From Tidjanibacter sp. (GTDB lineage Bacteria; Bacteroidota; Bacteroidia; Bacteroidales; Rikenellaceae): a stretch of 64,000 bases of DNA. The DNA lies in NCBI GenBank assembly GCA_017936605.1, contig JAGBFH010000016.1, positions 35,981-99,980 of the forward strand, read 5' to 3'. Positions 25,466-34,630 of this stretch are shown here, in pieces (within the stretch, counting starts at the first letter, position 1; each line of letters opens with the position of its first letter). The notes beneath the pieces were generated by a model. That model worked only from the letters and a program-made list of their open reading frames with translations, searched no databases and was not told where the DNA came from. The translations under genes were made by a program, and so were the position numbers.

Positions 25466-27949
25466 TTATTTGAAGGTTACGACGGTGATGCCGGCGCCGC
25501 CGCGGTCGGGGTGGTCGTCGGTGGCGGAGGCCACGGAGGGGATGTAGCGCAGGTAGCGACGCACCTCCTCCTTGAGGGCTCCTGTGCCCTTGCCGTGGAG
25601 GATTGTCACGCTGCCTATGCCCACCATTATAGCGTCGTCGATGAAGTCTTGGACTATGGCCATAGCCTCGGCGGCGCGCATACCGCGGATGTCGATGTTA
25701 TCCTTGAAGTTGAGTTTGCGGCTGGAGATGTCGACGCTCACCACTGTACGGGCGGTGGTGGGGCGTGTCTGTTTCTTGAACTCGCTATTACTGATGGCAT
25801 CGAGGCGGTCGATGGCTATGGTGGTCATTATCTGACCCATAGCGACGGTGGCCTTCTTGCCCTTGATGCTCATAACCTCACCCACGCCATCCTGACCCGT
25901 GATGCGCACCTTGGCACCCACAACAATGGGTAGTACCTCGGGCTCGGGGGCCTTCACCTCTACGGTCTGCTCACCGCGCAGGGCTTTGCGCTCGGCTCGC
26001 TTCTGGCGGCGACGCTCGATTTTCTCCATCTCGCGTGCCACCTTCTCGCTCTCGGCCGAGAGGTAGTCCACATCGCTCTCGACCCTTTCGCGCACATAGT
26101 CGAGCTCGCGGCGTGCCAGACGGGTGGTCTCCTTTTCGGCTTGCGACTCGCGAATCACGCGCACGGTATTCTCAATGGTGCGATTCGTCTGGTCGAGAAT
26201 CTCCTTTGCGTCCTCCTTGGCCTGACGGATGATGGCCGAACGCTCATCCTGTAGCTTGGCAAGCCTTGCGGCATACTCGCTCTCCATCTCCTCCACGCGC
26301 TTGTCGGCTATGCGTATGCGCTCGCGCTTCTGCTCCCAGTAGTTGCGGTTGCGTGCCACCTCGCGGAGCTGACGCTCGAGGCTCATAATGTCGGAGCCCA
26401 CCTTCTCGGAGGCGCTGCGGATGATGGCCTCGGGGAGGCCTATCTTGCGGGCAATCTCAATGGCAAAGGAGCTGCCCGGCTCGCCCATCTCCAGACGGAA
26501 GAGGGGGCGTATGTTCTGCACATCGAACATCATAGCGCCATTGGCCACGCCCGAGTGGTTGGAGGCGAAATACTTGATGTTGGTATAGTGGGTGGTGATG
26601 ATACCATAGCTGCCCGACTCCACAAACCTCTCGAGCATAGCCTCGGCTATGGCCCCACCGATGGTGGGCTCGGTGCCGCTGCCGAACTCGTCTATGAGGA
26701 TGAGAGAGGCGGGAGAGGCTCCGGCGAGCATCTCTTTCATATTCGTCAGGTGTGACGAGTAGGTCGACAGGTCGTTGTCGATGCTCTGCTGGTCGCCTAT
26801 GTCTATGAAGATAGCCTCGAAGATGGGCATCTCGCTCACGGCGGCTGCGGGCACTGCAAGTCCGCACTGGAACATATACTGAAGAAGTCCTACGGTCTTG
26901 AGGCATACCGACTTGCCACCCGCATTGGGGCCCGAGATGACGAGTATGCGGCGGGTACCGTTGAGGACCAAATCGAGGGGTACGACTTCGCGTTTCTCGC
27001 GAGCGAGGCTCTGCTGCAACAGGGGGTGGCGTGCGCCCGACAGACGCAGGGTGCCATCCTCGGAGAGTATGGCCTTGTAGGCTCCGTTCTCCACAGCCCA
27101 GCGGGCCTTGGCGCGCAGGAAGTCGAAGTAGGTCAGGTAGCGACGGCTCTCGGCCATTGAGGCTGCCAGGGGGCGTATGCTCTCGGTGAGCTCGGTGAGT
27201 ATGCGCACACACTCTCGGCGCTCGGCATACTCCAGCTCCTTGAGGGCGTTGTTTATCTCCACAACCTCCACGGGCTCAATGTAGACGGTCTTGCCCGTTG
27301 CCGACTCGTCGTGCACGAAGCCCTTGAGCTTGCGCTTATTGGCGGCCGCTACGGGGATGACGGTGCGACCCTCCCTGATGGAGAGTGAGGCTCCCTCCTC
27401 CACAATGCCATTGCGGATGGCCTCGGCGAGCACCGACTGGAGGCGTTTGGCGGCCTGACCTTCGTGGGCGCGTATGGAGCGGCGGATGTCGTAGAGTTCG
27501 GCCGAAGCGTTGTCTTTGACCTCGCCGTGGCGGTCTATTATGGTGTCGATGTGTCCGACCACATCGGGGAAGTGCTCAACCTTGGCGGAGAGTGCCCCCA
27601 TCAGCGGGTAGCGCTCCTTGCCGCTGCGAAAGAGCGAGGAGGTCTCGGCTACACCCTTGAGGCCCCCGCGCAGGAGTATCAGCTCGTCGCCCTCCAGAAA
27701 GGTACCCTCCACGGCCAGCTTGGCCACCACGGAGCCGAACTCCACCAATTCGCCCTTGGGGAAGTATTGCTCCATCAGTAGAGCCACCCTCACCTCCTCG
27801 GCTATGGATTGGTTGTATTCGACCTCGCGGGGGGAGGTCACAAAGCTCATTTCGGCCACCAACTCGCGGGCCCCTGCGGTGGAGCAGTGATCGGCAACCT
27901 GGTGGCGTATGCGGTCGAAACCGAGTTTTATTTCGATTTTGCTATACAT
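25466..27949 (-). CDS. mutS2: MutS2 family ATPase with Smr nuclease domain
   Basis: MutS2 acts against recombination and, in some bacteria, on collided ribosomes. The 827-residue protein has MutS core and clamp regions, an ABC ATPase with ISGPNAGGKSVCLKT (about residue 340), DEFGSGTEP Walker B and TTHYTNIKYFA, a long coiled coil (about 515-640), a KOW-like segment and a C-terminal Smr domain with NIDIRGMRA and LHGKGTGALKEEVRRYL. It lacks the mismatch-recognition domain of MutS1, as expected. It is followed upstream by the LptD-like gene at a 24-bp distance, likely in one operon. Confidence 0.95.
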   Translation of the reverse strand: MYSKIEIKLGFDRIRHQVADHCSTAGARELVAEMSFVTSPREVEYNQSIAEEVRVALLMEQYFPKGELVEFGSVVAKLAVEGTFLEGDELILLRGGLKGVAETSSLFRSGKERYPLMGALSAKVEHFPDVVGHIDTIIDRHGEVKDNASAELYDIRRSIRAHEGQAAKRLQSVLAEAIRNGIVEEGASLSIREGRTVIPVAAANKRKLKGFVHDESATGKTVYIEPVEVVEINNALKELEYAERRECVRILTELTESIRPLAASMAESRRYLTYFDFLRAKARWAVENGAYKAILSEDGTLRLSGARHPLLQQSLAREKREVVPLDLVLNGTRRILVISGPNAGGKSVCLKTVGLLQYMFQCGLAVPAAAVSEMPIFEAIFIDIGDQQSIDNDLSTYSSHLTNMKEMLAGASPASLILIDEFGSGTEPTIGGAIAEAMLERFVESGSYGIITTHYTNIKYFASNHSGVANGAMMFDVQNIRPLFRLEMGEPGSSFAIEIARKIGLPEAIIRSASEKVGSDIMSLERQLREVARNRNYWEQKRERIRIADKRVEEMESEYAARLAKLQDERSAIIRQAKEDAKEILDQTNRTIENTVRVIRESQAEKETTRLARRELDYVRERVESDVDYLSAESEKVAREMEKIERRRQKRAERKALRGEQTVEVKAPEPEVLPIVVGAKVRITGQDGVGEVMSIKGKKATVAMGQIMTTIAIDRLDAISNSEFKKQTRPTTARTVVSVDISSRKLNFKDNIDIRGMRAAEAMAIVQDFIDDAIMVGIGSVTILHGKGTGALKEEVRRYLRYIPSVASATDDHPDRGGAGITVVTFK

Positions 27950-27973
27950 CGTTCTCTGTCCTTGTTGTGGGGG

Positions 27974-30760
27974 CTACTCGTAGAGGTTGTCGTACATAGA
28001 GGAGCTCTTCTCGTACTTCAGGTCCTGCAAGAGCGACGACTTGACCTGAATTGTGAAGTTCCAACTCTTGCGGAAGCCGAAGGGCACACACGAGAAGTGC
28101 ATCTGCCAACAGTGCAGGTCGCGCGAGAGGTTGAAGACACCCGGTGTGAGCGACTTGCCCTCGAAGTCGTAACCACCCACATAGGTTATACCCCACTTCT
28201 TCTCCTTGTCGAGCGTTATGGAGGCGTTGAAGTTGAGGGTGTTGGTTATCTTCTTTTTGACACCGTTGTTGGTGTAGTTTATCGAGTAGTTGAACGAGAA
28301 GTTCCACGGTAATGAGAAATCGTAGTATTGCGATGTCATGAGTTGTCGCCGTAGAGCGGGGTCCAACGGGTCGTTCGGGTCATAGAAGTAGGGGTTGGAG
28401 TACTCGGGGTACTGCTTGGAGATGTCGTTGATGGTCGCCTCGGTGTAGAGGTCCGAGGAGCGGAAGGTGTAGCCAAACGACCAGCCGACCGAGGAGATAC
28501 GCCCGGGGATACCACGACGCAAGAGGAGCTTGTCGTAGACAACGCCTGTCTTCTTGTCCACCTCATAGGGGTCCAAATTCATTGAGATGTTGATGCCGAA
28601 GTTGGGGATGATGCTCGAGCGAATCCTCACAGGGATGTTGCGTGCGAGCTTCATCGAGTCGGCCAGGAAGTTGTAGCTGAGGCTGAAGGAGAACTCGTCG
28701 ATAATTTTGAGCTTCTTCATACCCGTCGTGTCGGTGTCGCTTGCAACCTTGGCCTCGAGGGTCTGACTGATGCCCAGCGAGAGCGAAGCGTTGGGGTTGC
28801 TGCTCGGTACACCATAGAGCTGACCCGCAAAGGGCGAGTAGCGCTGCATACGGGTGCCCTCGGCGTTGGCCTGCACCTCTTTCCAGTAGCCATACTTCTC
28901 CTTGCCGAAGTCGGGGGCTACCGAGGCCGAGAGGTCGAGGTTTATGGTGTGGCGGATGGCCTTCACAAAGCTATTGGGGTTCTTGAACTGGTACATACCG
29001 TAGAGGGTCGTGTTGGCCGAGACGGATGCTCTATAGTCGTAGACGCGATAGAAACCCCTTGTGGTGTCTGCAACGATGGTGTTCTGCTGGGGGTCCCACC
29101 TCTGGTCCACGCGGCGGAAATACCACCTCTCGTCGTAGTTGACCGAGGGAGAGATGTTCAGGAAGCCACCCACATTGAACGAGGCACTGATGGGGATGGT
29201 GTGCCTTACGCCGTTGTTGAACTTGGAGGCCAAATCGTTCAGGTCCTTCAGGTCGTTGGTGTTGCCCTTCATACTGTTCTGCATCTGTGCCGTGTAGGTC
29301 ATTGCAATCTTCTCATACCACCTCTCTTTGCCCACCATCACCTTGCGCTTGAAGGGGTATATGCGGTTCACCTTGAAGTTTATCGAGGGGAGTCCCAGCG
29401 AGATGTCGCCCGTGTTGAGCTGCTGGTTGTAGCTGAGGCCCACCGAGATGTTCATAGGCAGGGTCTTCCACGCATAGGTGTAGTTGATGGTGGAGGCCGT
29501 CTGCGAGGAGAGATAGTCGGTCATATCCTGCGAGGCGAGCTTGTTGTAGCCGCTCGTAGAGATGTTCACATTGGCCGAGAAGGTGGAGTTGGGGTTGAAC
29601 TTGGAGTCCTGTGAGTGGGTCCAAGTGACCTTAAAGTTGTTCTGGTTGCGATAGTCGGCCGAGCCTTTGTCGCCGATGATGGTCTTGGCGTAGTTGACAC
29701 CCACCGAGCCGTTGAACTTGTAGCGCACACGATAGCGCGAACGGGCGTTGAGCTCCCACGAGCCGAGCGTGTAGATACCACCCGTAAGCTCCAAGTCAAT
29801 GTAGTCGTTGAAGGCAAAATAGTAGCCGCCGTTGTTGAGGTAGAAACCTCGGTTGGAGTCCTCGCCGTAGCTGGGCATAATGAAGCCCGTCTTGCGCTCC
29901 ATATTCATCGGGAAGAATATCTCGGGGATGAGGAGCGGCAGGGGCACATCGGCAATTACCAGGTGCAGGGGGCCCGAAACCATCTTCTTGCCGGGGATGA
30001 ACTTGGCCTTGCTCATACTGATGTAGAAGTGGGGGTGGTCGGTGTGGTCGCAGGTGGTGTAGACACCGCCGCGGATGTTGAACGACTTGTCGTCCATCAT
30101 CTTCACCTCCTTACCCGTGAGGAAGCCCTCGCCATCCTTGGTCACTACGCCCTTAATCTTGGCCCTCTTGGAGTCGATGTTGTAGGTCACCGTATCCATT
30201 GTGTAGGTGGTGCCGTTCTCGGTGAACTCGGGGCGGGTGTGGCCGTATGCCGAGGTGTCGGCCTTGCCGTATGCAAGAATCTCTTTGGAGTCCATCGACA
30301 CACGCATATAGTCGGCCTTGATGTTCATATTGCCGTAGGTCACATCGCCCTGCTCATAGATGTGGACCATCTTGCCACGCACATCGTAGTAGAGCGAGTC
30401 TTTGTTCTGACCGTTGATAATCTCATCAAGGAAGTTGCGCTGCTTGCGCTGTCCGGCCGTATCGCTCGGCAGTACCAGGAGCGAGTCGATAGCAAAGTTG
30501 TTCGGGTGGTCGGTGCGGAGCGAATCGTTCTGTGCCGCCATCTGTGCTCGGCGCCATTGGAGCGAGTCGCTCGAGGGCGAAAAATTCCCACTCGAGGGTG
30601 CTTCGACTCCCTCGGGTGATTTTTTTTCGTCGAGCGCGACATTTTGTCCGTTCAGCATAGCTGAAAAGAGCAAAGCCGAGAGCGAAAAAATTATGTATTT
30701 AAGGCCTCTGTATTTCAAAATCTCACAAAAAATCGTTACCTTTGCCGACAAAGTCGGCAA
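27974..30760 (-). CDS. LptD-like outer-membrane LPS assembly protein
   Basis: The chain has a signal segment (LKYRGLKYIIFSLSALLFSA), an N-terminal OstA-type beta-jellyroll (about 130-260, with YYDVRGKMVHIYEQGDVTYGN) and a long C-terminal beta-barrel of alternating strands ending in an aromatic-rich part. This is the Bacteroidetes version of LptD, which inserts LPS into the outer leaflet. No ATG lies before the signal peptide: the frame opens with TTG at 30760, and a TTG at 30718 would give a cleaner signal peptide (914 residues). The rightward amidase promoter lies inside this 5' end. Confidence 0.85.
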   Translation of the reverse strand: MPTLSAKVTIFCEILKYRGLKYIIFSLSALLFSAMLNGQNVALDEKKSPEGVEAPSSGNFSPSSDSLQWRRAQMAAQNDSLRTDHPNNFAIDSLLVLPSDTAGQRKQRNFLDEIINGQNKDSLYYDVRGKMVHIYEQGDVTYGNMNIKADYMRVSMDSKEILAYGKADTSAYGHTRPEFTENGTTYTMDTVTYNIDSKRAKIKGVVTKDGEGFLTGKEVKMMDDKSFNIRGGVYTTCDHTDHPHFYISMSKAKFIPGKKMVSGPLHLVIADVPLPLLIPEIFFPMNMERKTGFIMPSYGEDSNRGFYLNNGGYYFAFNDYIDLELTGGIYTLGSWELNARSRYRVRYKFNGSVGVNYAKTIIGDKGSADYRNQNNFKVTWTHSQDSKFNPNSTFSANVNISTSGYNKLASQDMTDYLSSQTASTINYTYAWKTLPMNISVGLSYNQQLNTGDISLGLPSINFKVNRIYPFKRKVMVGKERWYEKIAMTYTAQMQNSMKGNTNDLKDLNDLASKFNNGVRHTIPISASFNVGGFLNISPSVNYDERWYFRRVDQRWDPQQNTIVADTTRGFYRVYDYRASVSANTTLYGMYQFKNPNSFVKAIRHTINLDLSASVAPDFGKEKYGYWKEVQANAEGTRMQRYSPFAGQLYGVPSSNPNASLSLGISQTLEAKVASDTDTTGMKKLKIIDEFSFSLSYNFLADSMKLARNIPVRIRSSIIPNFGINISMNLDPYEVDKKTGVVYDKLLLRRGIPGRISSVGWSFGYTFRSSDLYTEATINDISKQYPEYSNPYFYDPNDPLDPALRRQLMTSQYYDFSLPWNFSFNYSINYTNNGVKKKITNTLNFNASITLDKEKKWGITYVGGYDFEGKSLTPGVFNLSRDLHCWQMHFSCVPFGFRKSWNFTIQVKSSLLQDLKYEKSSSMYDNLYE
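30713..30744 (+). promoter_or_regulatory. Promoter of the amidase gene
   Basis: TTTC (30713-30716), a 20-bp spacer and TACCTTTG (30737-30744). It overlaps the 5' end of the divergent LptD-like gene; the leader is about 80 nt with a GCCGAC/GTCGGC hairpin at its start. Confidence 0.6.
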
Positions 30761-30827
30761 AAAATCCTAATCGCGTGATTCTCACCACCATTAAAGGTCG
30801 GAATCATCGAGCAAAAATAACAAAAAA

Positions 30828-32003
30828 ATGAAACTAACAACGCGTCTTCTCCTCTTATTAACGCTTTCTTTCTCGGTTATTGCATCCGCGTGGGCGCAAA
30901 ACGGCGAAAAAAATCACCGCTTTTCCGTCATCGTCATCGATGCAGGCCACGGAGGAAAGGACCCCGGTTGCCACTGGGGCACGAAGCTTGAGAAGGACCT
31001 CAATCTGAAGGTCGCCCTCGAGCTCGGCAAGCGCATATCGGAGGCCTATCCCGAGGTGAAAGTTGTCTACACCCGCACCGACGACACCTTCATAGAGCTC
31101 CACGAGAGGGGCCGCATCGCCAACCGCGCAGGGGCGGACCTCTTCCTGTCGATTCACACCGACGCTGTGGGCAACACCACCGCCAACGGCAGCTCAACCT
31201 ACATTATGGGTATCGACAAGAGTGAGAAGAATCTGGAGGTGGCCCAGCGAGAGAACTCCGTTGTGGTGCTCGAGGGCGACTATCAGGAGAAATACGAGGG
31301 CTACGACCCCGACAGCCCCGAGAGTTACATCATCTTCTCGCTTATGCAGTATGCCCACGCCGAAGGCAGTATGGCCTTTGCGGAGATGATTCAGAAGCAC
31401 TACGCCAAGAATACCACCATCGCCAATAGGGGTGCTATGCAGGGCCCCTATCTGGTCTTGTGGCGTACGGCTATGCCCTCGGTGCTCACCGAGATGGGTT
31501 TTATGACAAACAAGAAGGACCGCGAATTTCTACATAGCGAGGCGGGTTTCAATAAGGTCGTGAAGGCGCTCTTCGATGCTGTGAGCGAGTACCGCGATAT
31601 GTTCAACGCCAAGGCCGAACTGCTGGTGGCCGGCACAATGGATAATGGGGCAGAGCAGGGCGCAACTCCCACCACCGCCACCCCTGTGGCCTCCACCGAG
31701 GGTATTGCAGCCGAGGACAAGGTGGCCGCCTCGGAGGTGACCGCCTCGGAGGAGAAACCCTACGAGGGCCCAAGATACTATGTCCAGATTTGCACCCTCT
31801 CGAAACACTCCGACCCCAACGATGCGAAGTTTGGCCCCTACAAGGGCCGCATCGAGCAGGTGCAGACCTCCACGGGCAGTTGGCGCTGTATGGTGCCCGC
31901 CGAGACTTTCGAGGAGGCCTGTAGACTCCAGGCTGAGGCCGCTGCTCACTTCTCGGGGGCTTTTGTGGTGGCGCGTGAGAGCGACTACTTCCGCCGCCTG
32001 TGA
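30828..32003 (+). CDS. N-acetylmuramoyl-L-alanine amidase with SPOR domain
   Basis: This peptidoglycan amidase cuts the stem peptide from muramic acid. It has a signal peptide (1-24), an Amidase_3 domain with zinc ligands in VIDAGHGGKDPG (His41), LHERGRIANRAGADLFLSIHTDA (Glu, His) and a catalytic Glu in LTEMGFMTNKKDREFL, then a linker rich in Ala/Glu/Thr (265-315) and a C-terminal SPOR domain (about 318-391, YYVQICTLSKHSDPND). SPOR binds denuded glycan at the septum, so a role in cell separation is likely. Length 391. Confidence 0.93.
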   Translation: MKLTTRLLLLLTLSFSVIASAWAQNGEKNHRFSVIVIDAGHGGKDPGCHWGTKLEKDLNLKVALELGKRISEAYPEVKVVYTRTDDTFIELHERGRIANRAGADLFLSIHTDAVGNTTANGSSTYIMGIDKSEKNLEVAQRENSVVVLEGDYQEKYEGYDPDSPESYIIFSLMQYAHAEGSMAFAEMIQKHYAKNTTIANRGAMQGPYLVLWRTAMPSVLTEMGFMTNKKDREFLHSEAGFNKVVKALFDAVSEYRDMFNAKAELLVAGTMDNGAEQGATPTTATPVASTEGIAAEDKVAASEVTASEEKPYEGPRYYVQICTLSKHSDPNDAKFGPYKGRIEQVQTSTGSWRCMVPAETFEEACRLQAEAAAHFSGAFVVARESDYFRRL

Positions 32004-32054
32004 TTTTTCCGGAAAAACAAATTCAAACAAAATAAATTAAGTACCTAAAACACA

Positions 32055-34139
32055 ATGAAAAAACAAATCGCTACATTCGTTATGGCAGCAGCTATGCTTG
32101 GCGGTTGCAACTCCATTGAGAACAACCCGCTGATTAATCAGGGCAATACCCCCTATGGTACCCCCGAGTTCTCGAAAATCAAACTCGAGCACTATAAACC
32201 CGCTTTCGACTACGCCCTCGCAGAGGCACGCAAAGAGGTTGACGCTATCGTGAACAACACCGAGGAGCCCACCTTTGAGAATACCATCGTGGCTATGGAG
32301 CGCAGTGGTGAGCTTCTGGGCCGCGTGTCGACCATCTTCTTTGTGCTCAACGGCAACGAGACCAGCGACCAGATGCAGCAGCTGGCCATCGAGATTCAGC
32401 CCGACCTGGTGGCCTTCTCGAATGATGTCAATCTCAACCCCCAGCTCTGGGAGCGTGTGAAGGCTGTCTATGAGCAGAAAGAGGCCCTCGGTCTTAACGA
32501 GGAGGAGGCTAAACTCTTGGAGAACACCTACAAAGGCTTTGTGCGCAACGGTGCAAACCTCTCCGACGAGCAGAAGGAGCAGTATAGGAAAATCTCCGAG
32601 GAGCTCTCGACCCTCTCGCTCCAGTTTGAGCAGAATGTGCTCTCGGCCACCAATGCCTTCAGCCTCAATATCACCGATGAGGCCAAGGTTGCAGAGCTTC
32701 CCGCATTTGTGCGCGAGGCTATGGCTGCCGAGGCTAAAGCACGCGGCGAGGAGGGTTGGACAGTGACCCTTCAGCAGGCAAGTATGTTCCCCTTCCTGAC
32801 CTACTCGTCGGACCGCGAACTCAAAGAGCAGGTATGGAAGGCCTCCAACACCCGTTGCGTGGGCGACCAGTTCGATAACCTGGGTAATGTGAAACGCATC
32901 GCCGAGCTCCGCCTTGAGCTCGCCCGCCTGTTTGGCTACCAGACCTACGCCGACTTCGTGCTCGAGGAGCGTATGGCCGAAAAGACCTCGACCGTCAATA
33001 GCTTCCTCGAGGAGCTCCGCTCGGCAACCTATGCCTACGCTAAGAAGGACTACAAGGCTGTGGCCGACTATGCAAAGAAGAACGGTGCCAATTATGAGAT
33101 TATGCCTTGGGACTGGGCATACTGGAATGAGAAATACAAAGTTGCCAAGTTCTCCTACAACGAGGAGGAGGTGAAACCCTATTTCGAGCTCGAGAATGTG
33201 AAGAAGGGTATCTTCACCCTGGCCGAGAGGCTCTATGGTATCCGTTTTGTGGAGAATCCTGCTATTGATGTCTATCACCCCGATGTGAAGGCCTACGATG
33301 TGCTGGAGGAGAATGGCGACTTCCTGGGCGTTCTCTATATGGACTTCTTCCCCCGTGCAACCAAGCGCGGTGGCGCGTGGATGACCGCCTTCAGGGAGAT
33401 GAAGAGTGTTGATGGCCAGGAGGTTCGCCCCTTCATCTCGCTCTGCGGTAACTTCACCAAGCCCACCGAGACGACCCCCTCGCTTCTGACCTTCGACGAG
33501 TTTGAGACCTTCCTCCACGAGTTTGGTCACTGCCTCCACGGCCTCTTCGCCAAGGGTACCTACGAGTCGCTCACCGGCACCAATGTCTACCGCGACTTCG
33601 TGGAGCTCCCCAGCCAGGTGCTTGAGAACTGGGCTATCCAGCCCGAGTTCCTCGACATCGTGGCCGTACACTACCAGACCGGCGAGAAGATGCCCGCCGA
33701 GCTGAGGGATAAGATTATCGCCTCGAAGAAGTACTTGGCAGCCTATGGCAACATCCGTCAGGTATCCTTCGGTACTATCGATATGGCCTACCACACCATC
33801 ACCGAGCCCATCGCTGATGTTATGGCCTTTGAGCGCAAGGCTTCGGCCTCGACCCAGGTGCTGCCCGTTGTTGAGGGCACCAATATGGGCTGCTCCTTCA
33901 CCCACATCTTCTCGGGCGGCTACGCTGCCGGCTACTACGGCTACAAGTGGGCCGAGGTACTCGACGCCGACGCTTTCGAGAAGTTCAAAGAGATGGGTAT
34001 CTTCTCGCGTGAGTGTGGTAACCTCTTCCGTGAGGAGGTTCTCTCCAAGGGCGGCATCCGTCATCCTATGGAGCTCTATGTGGCCTTCCGTGGTCACGAG
34101 CCCGAGACTCAGGCTTTGATTGACGAGATTCTGAAATAA
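32055..34139 (+). CDS. M3 family metallopeptidase (Dcp-like), lipoprotein
   Basis: A 694-residue peptidyl-dipeptidase-type enzyme. The N-terminus MKKQIATFVMAAAMLGGC is a lipoprotein signal with the lipid-bearing Cys near residue 18. The thermolysin-like zinc site is FLHEFGHCLHGLF (His488, Glu489, His492), with the downstream third ligand region LPSQVLENWAIQPEF. It cuts dipeptides from short peptides in the periplasm or at the envelope. A second M3 lipoprotein is encoded at 38-40 kb. It follows the amidase after 51 bp and ends 30 bp before an A hairpin. Confidence 0.94.
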   Translation: MKKQIATFVMAAAMLGGCNSIENNPLINQGNTPYGTPEFSKIKLEHYKPAFDYALAEARKEVDAIVNNTEEPTFENTIVAMERSGELLGRVSTIFFVLNGNETSDQMQQLAIEIQPDLVAFSNDVNLNPQLWERVKAVYEQKEALGLNEEEAKLLENTYKGFVRNGANLSDEQKEQYRKISEELSTLSLQFEQNVLSATNAFSLNITDEAKVAELPAFVREAMAAEAKARGEEGWTVTLQQASMFPFLTYSSDRELKEQVWKASNTRCVGDQFDNLGNVKRIAELRLELARLFGYQTYADFVLEERMAEKTSTVNSFLEELRSATYAYAKKDYKAVADYAKKNGANYEIMPWDWAYWNEKYKVAKFSYNEEEVKPYFELENVKKGIFTLAERLYGIRFVENPAIDVYHPDVKAYDVLEENGDFLGVLYMDFFPRATKRGGAWMTAFREMKSVDGQEVRPFISLCGNFTKPTETTPSLLTFDEFETFLHEFGHCLHGLFAKGTYESLTGTNVYRDFVELPSQVLENWAIQPEFLDIVAVHYQTGEKMPAELRDKIIASKKYLAAYGNIRQVSFGTIDMAYHTITEPIADVMAFERKASASTQVLPVVEGTNMGCSFTHIFSGGYAAGYYGYKWAEVLDADAFEKFKEMGIFSRECGNLFREEVLSKGGIRHPMELYVAFRGHEPETQALIDEILK

Positions 34140-34152
34140 GTGACATAGCGTT

Positions 34153-34290
34153 GCGAGCGTGCCTTGTGCGAGCGTGCCTTGTGGGTGCTTTTTGCACCAA
34201 ATTCCCGATAGCGAGTTCCTCATTTACCTTTAGTAAACTGCGGACTCGCTCCAGAAATTTGGCACAAAAATCCCCTCACAAAACCCGCTC
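34153..34290 (+). repeat. Bracket hairpin A3 with duplicated left arm
   Basis: Two tandem copies of GCGAGCGTGCCTTGT (34153-34182) form the left arm, pairing with TCACAAAACCCGCTC at the right end. Middle arms GGTGCTTTTTGCACCAAATT and AATTTGGCACAAAAATCC, inner stem AGCGAGTTCC / GGACTCGCT with loop TTTAC-CTTTA-GTAAA. Unlike A1 and A2 there is no T run. Confidence 0.78.
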
Positions 34291-34299
34291 TTGGGGAAT

Positions 34300-34630
34300 A
34301 GAAATTGAAAATTGACAATTGAAAATTTTTTACCTTAAGGACCTTAATGACCTTAAGGACTTTAAGGACTTTAGAAACCCCAGGAGCCCTGGCAGCCGCT
34401 AACGGTTAACAGCGATACGCAGTATCGGGCACAACGGTGCCGGCGAGTACTGGGATTCCGAAGCAAGGCAGTGGTTAGAATTACGGCTTAAGGTTACAGC
34501 GATACGCAGTATCGCCTAAAAGTTTTTGGTGCAGCTTTTTACAAAAAGCTGCGAAAAGGAAAAAGGCGCGAAAAGGTGCAGCTTTTTACGAAAAGCTGCG
34601 AAAAGGTGCGAAACAAACACAAAAGAGACA
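34300..34630 (+). repeat. I-G block and leader module B before murF-alr
   Basis: No gene is seen. I and G repeats (34305-34380) are followed by two copies of AGCGATACGCAGTATCG (about 34410 and 34498) and then two GCAGCTTTTT hairpins (34530-34605) reaching to the start codon region. An open frame through the hairpins in phase with murF is an artefact of the repeat. Confidence 0.75.

Noticed and set aside
34526..34630. N-terminal extension of murF-alr (also 44542-44628 for parC and 52258-52383 for dksA)
   Set aside because: The added residues are encoded by hairpin leader repeats that occur before unrelated genes; family starts match the downstream ATG.
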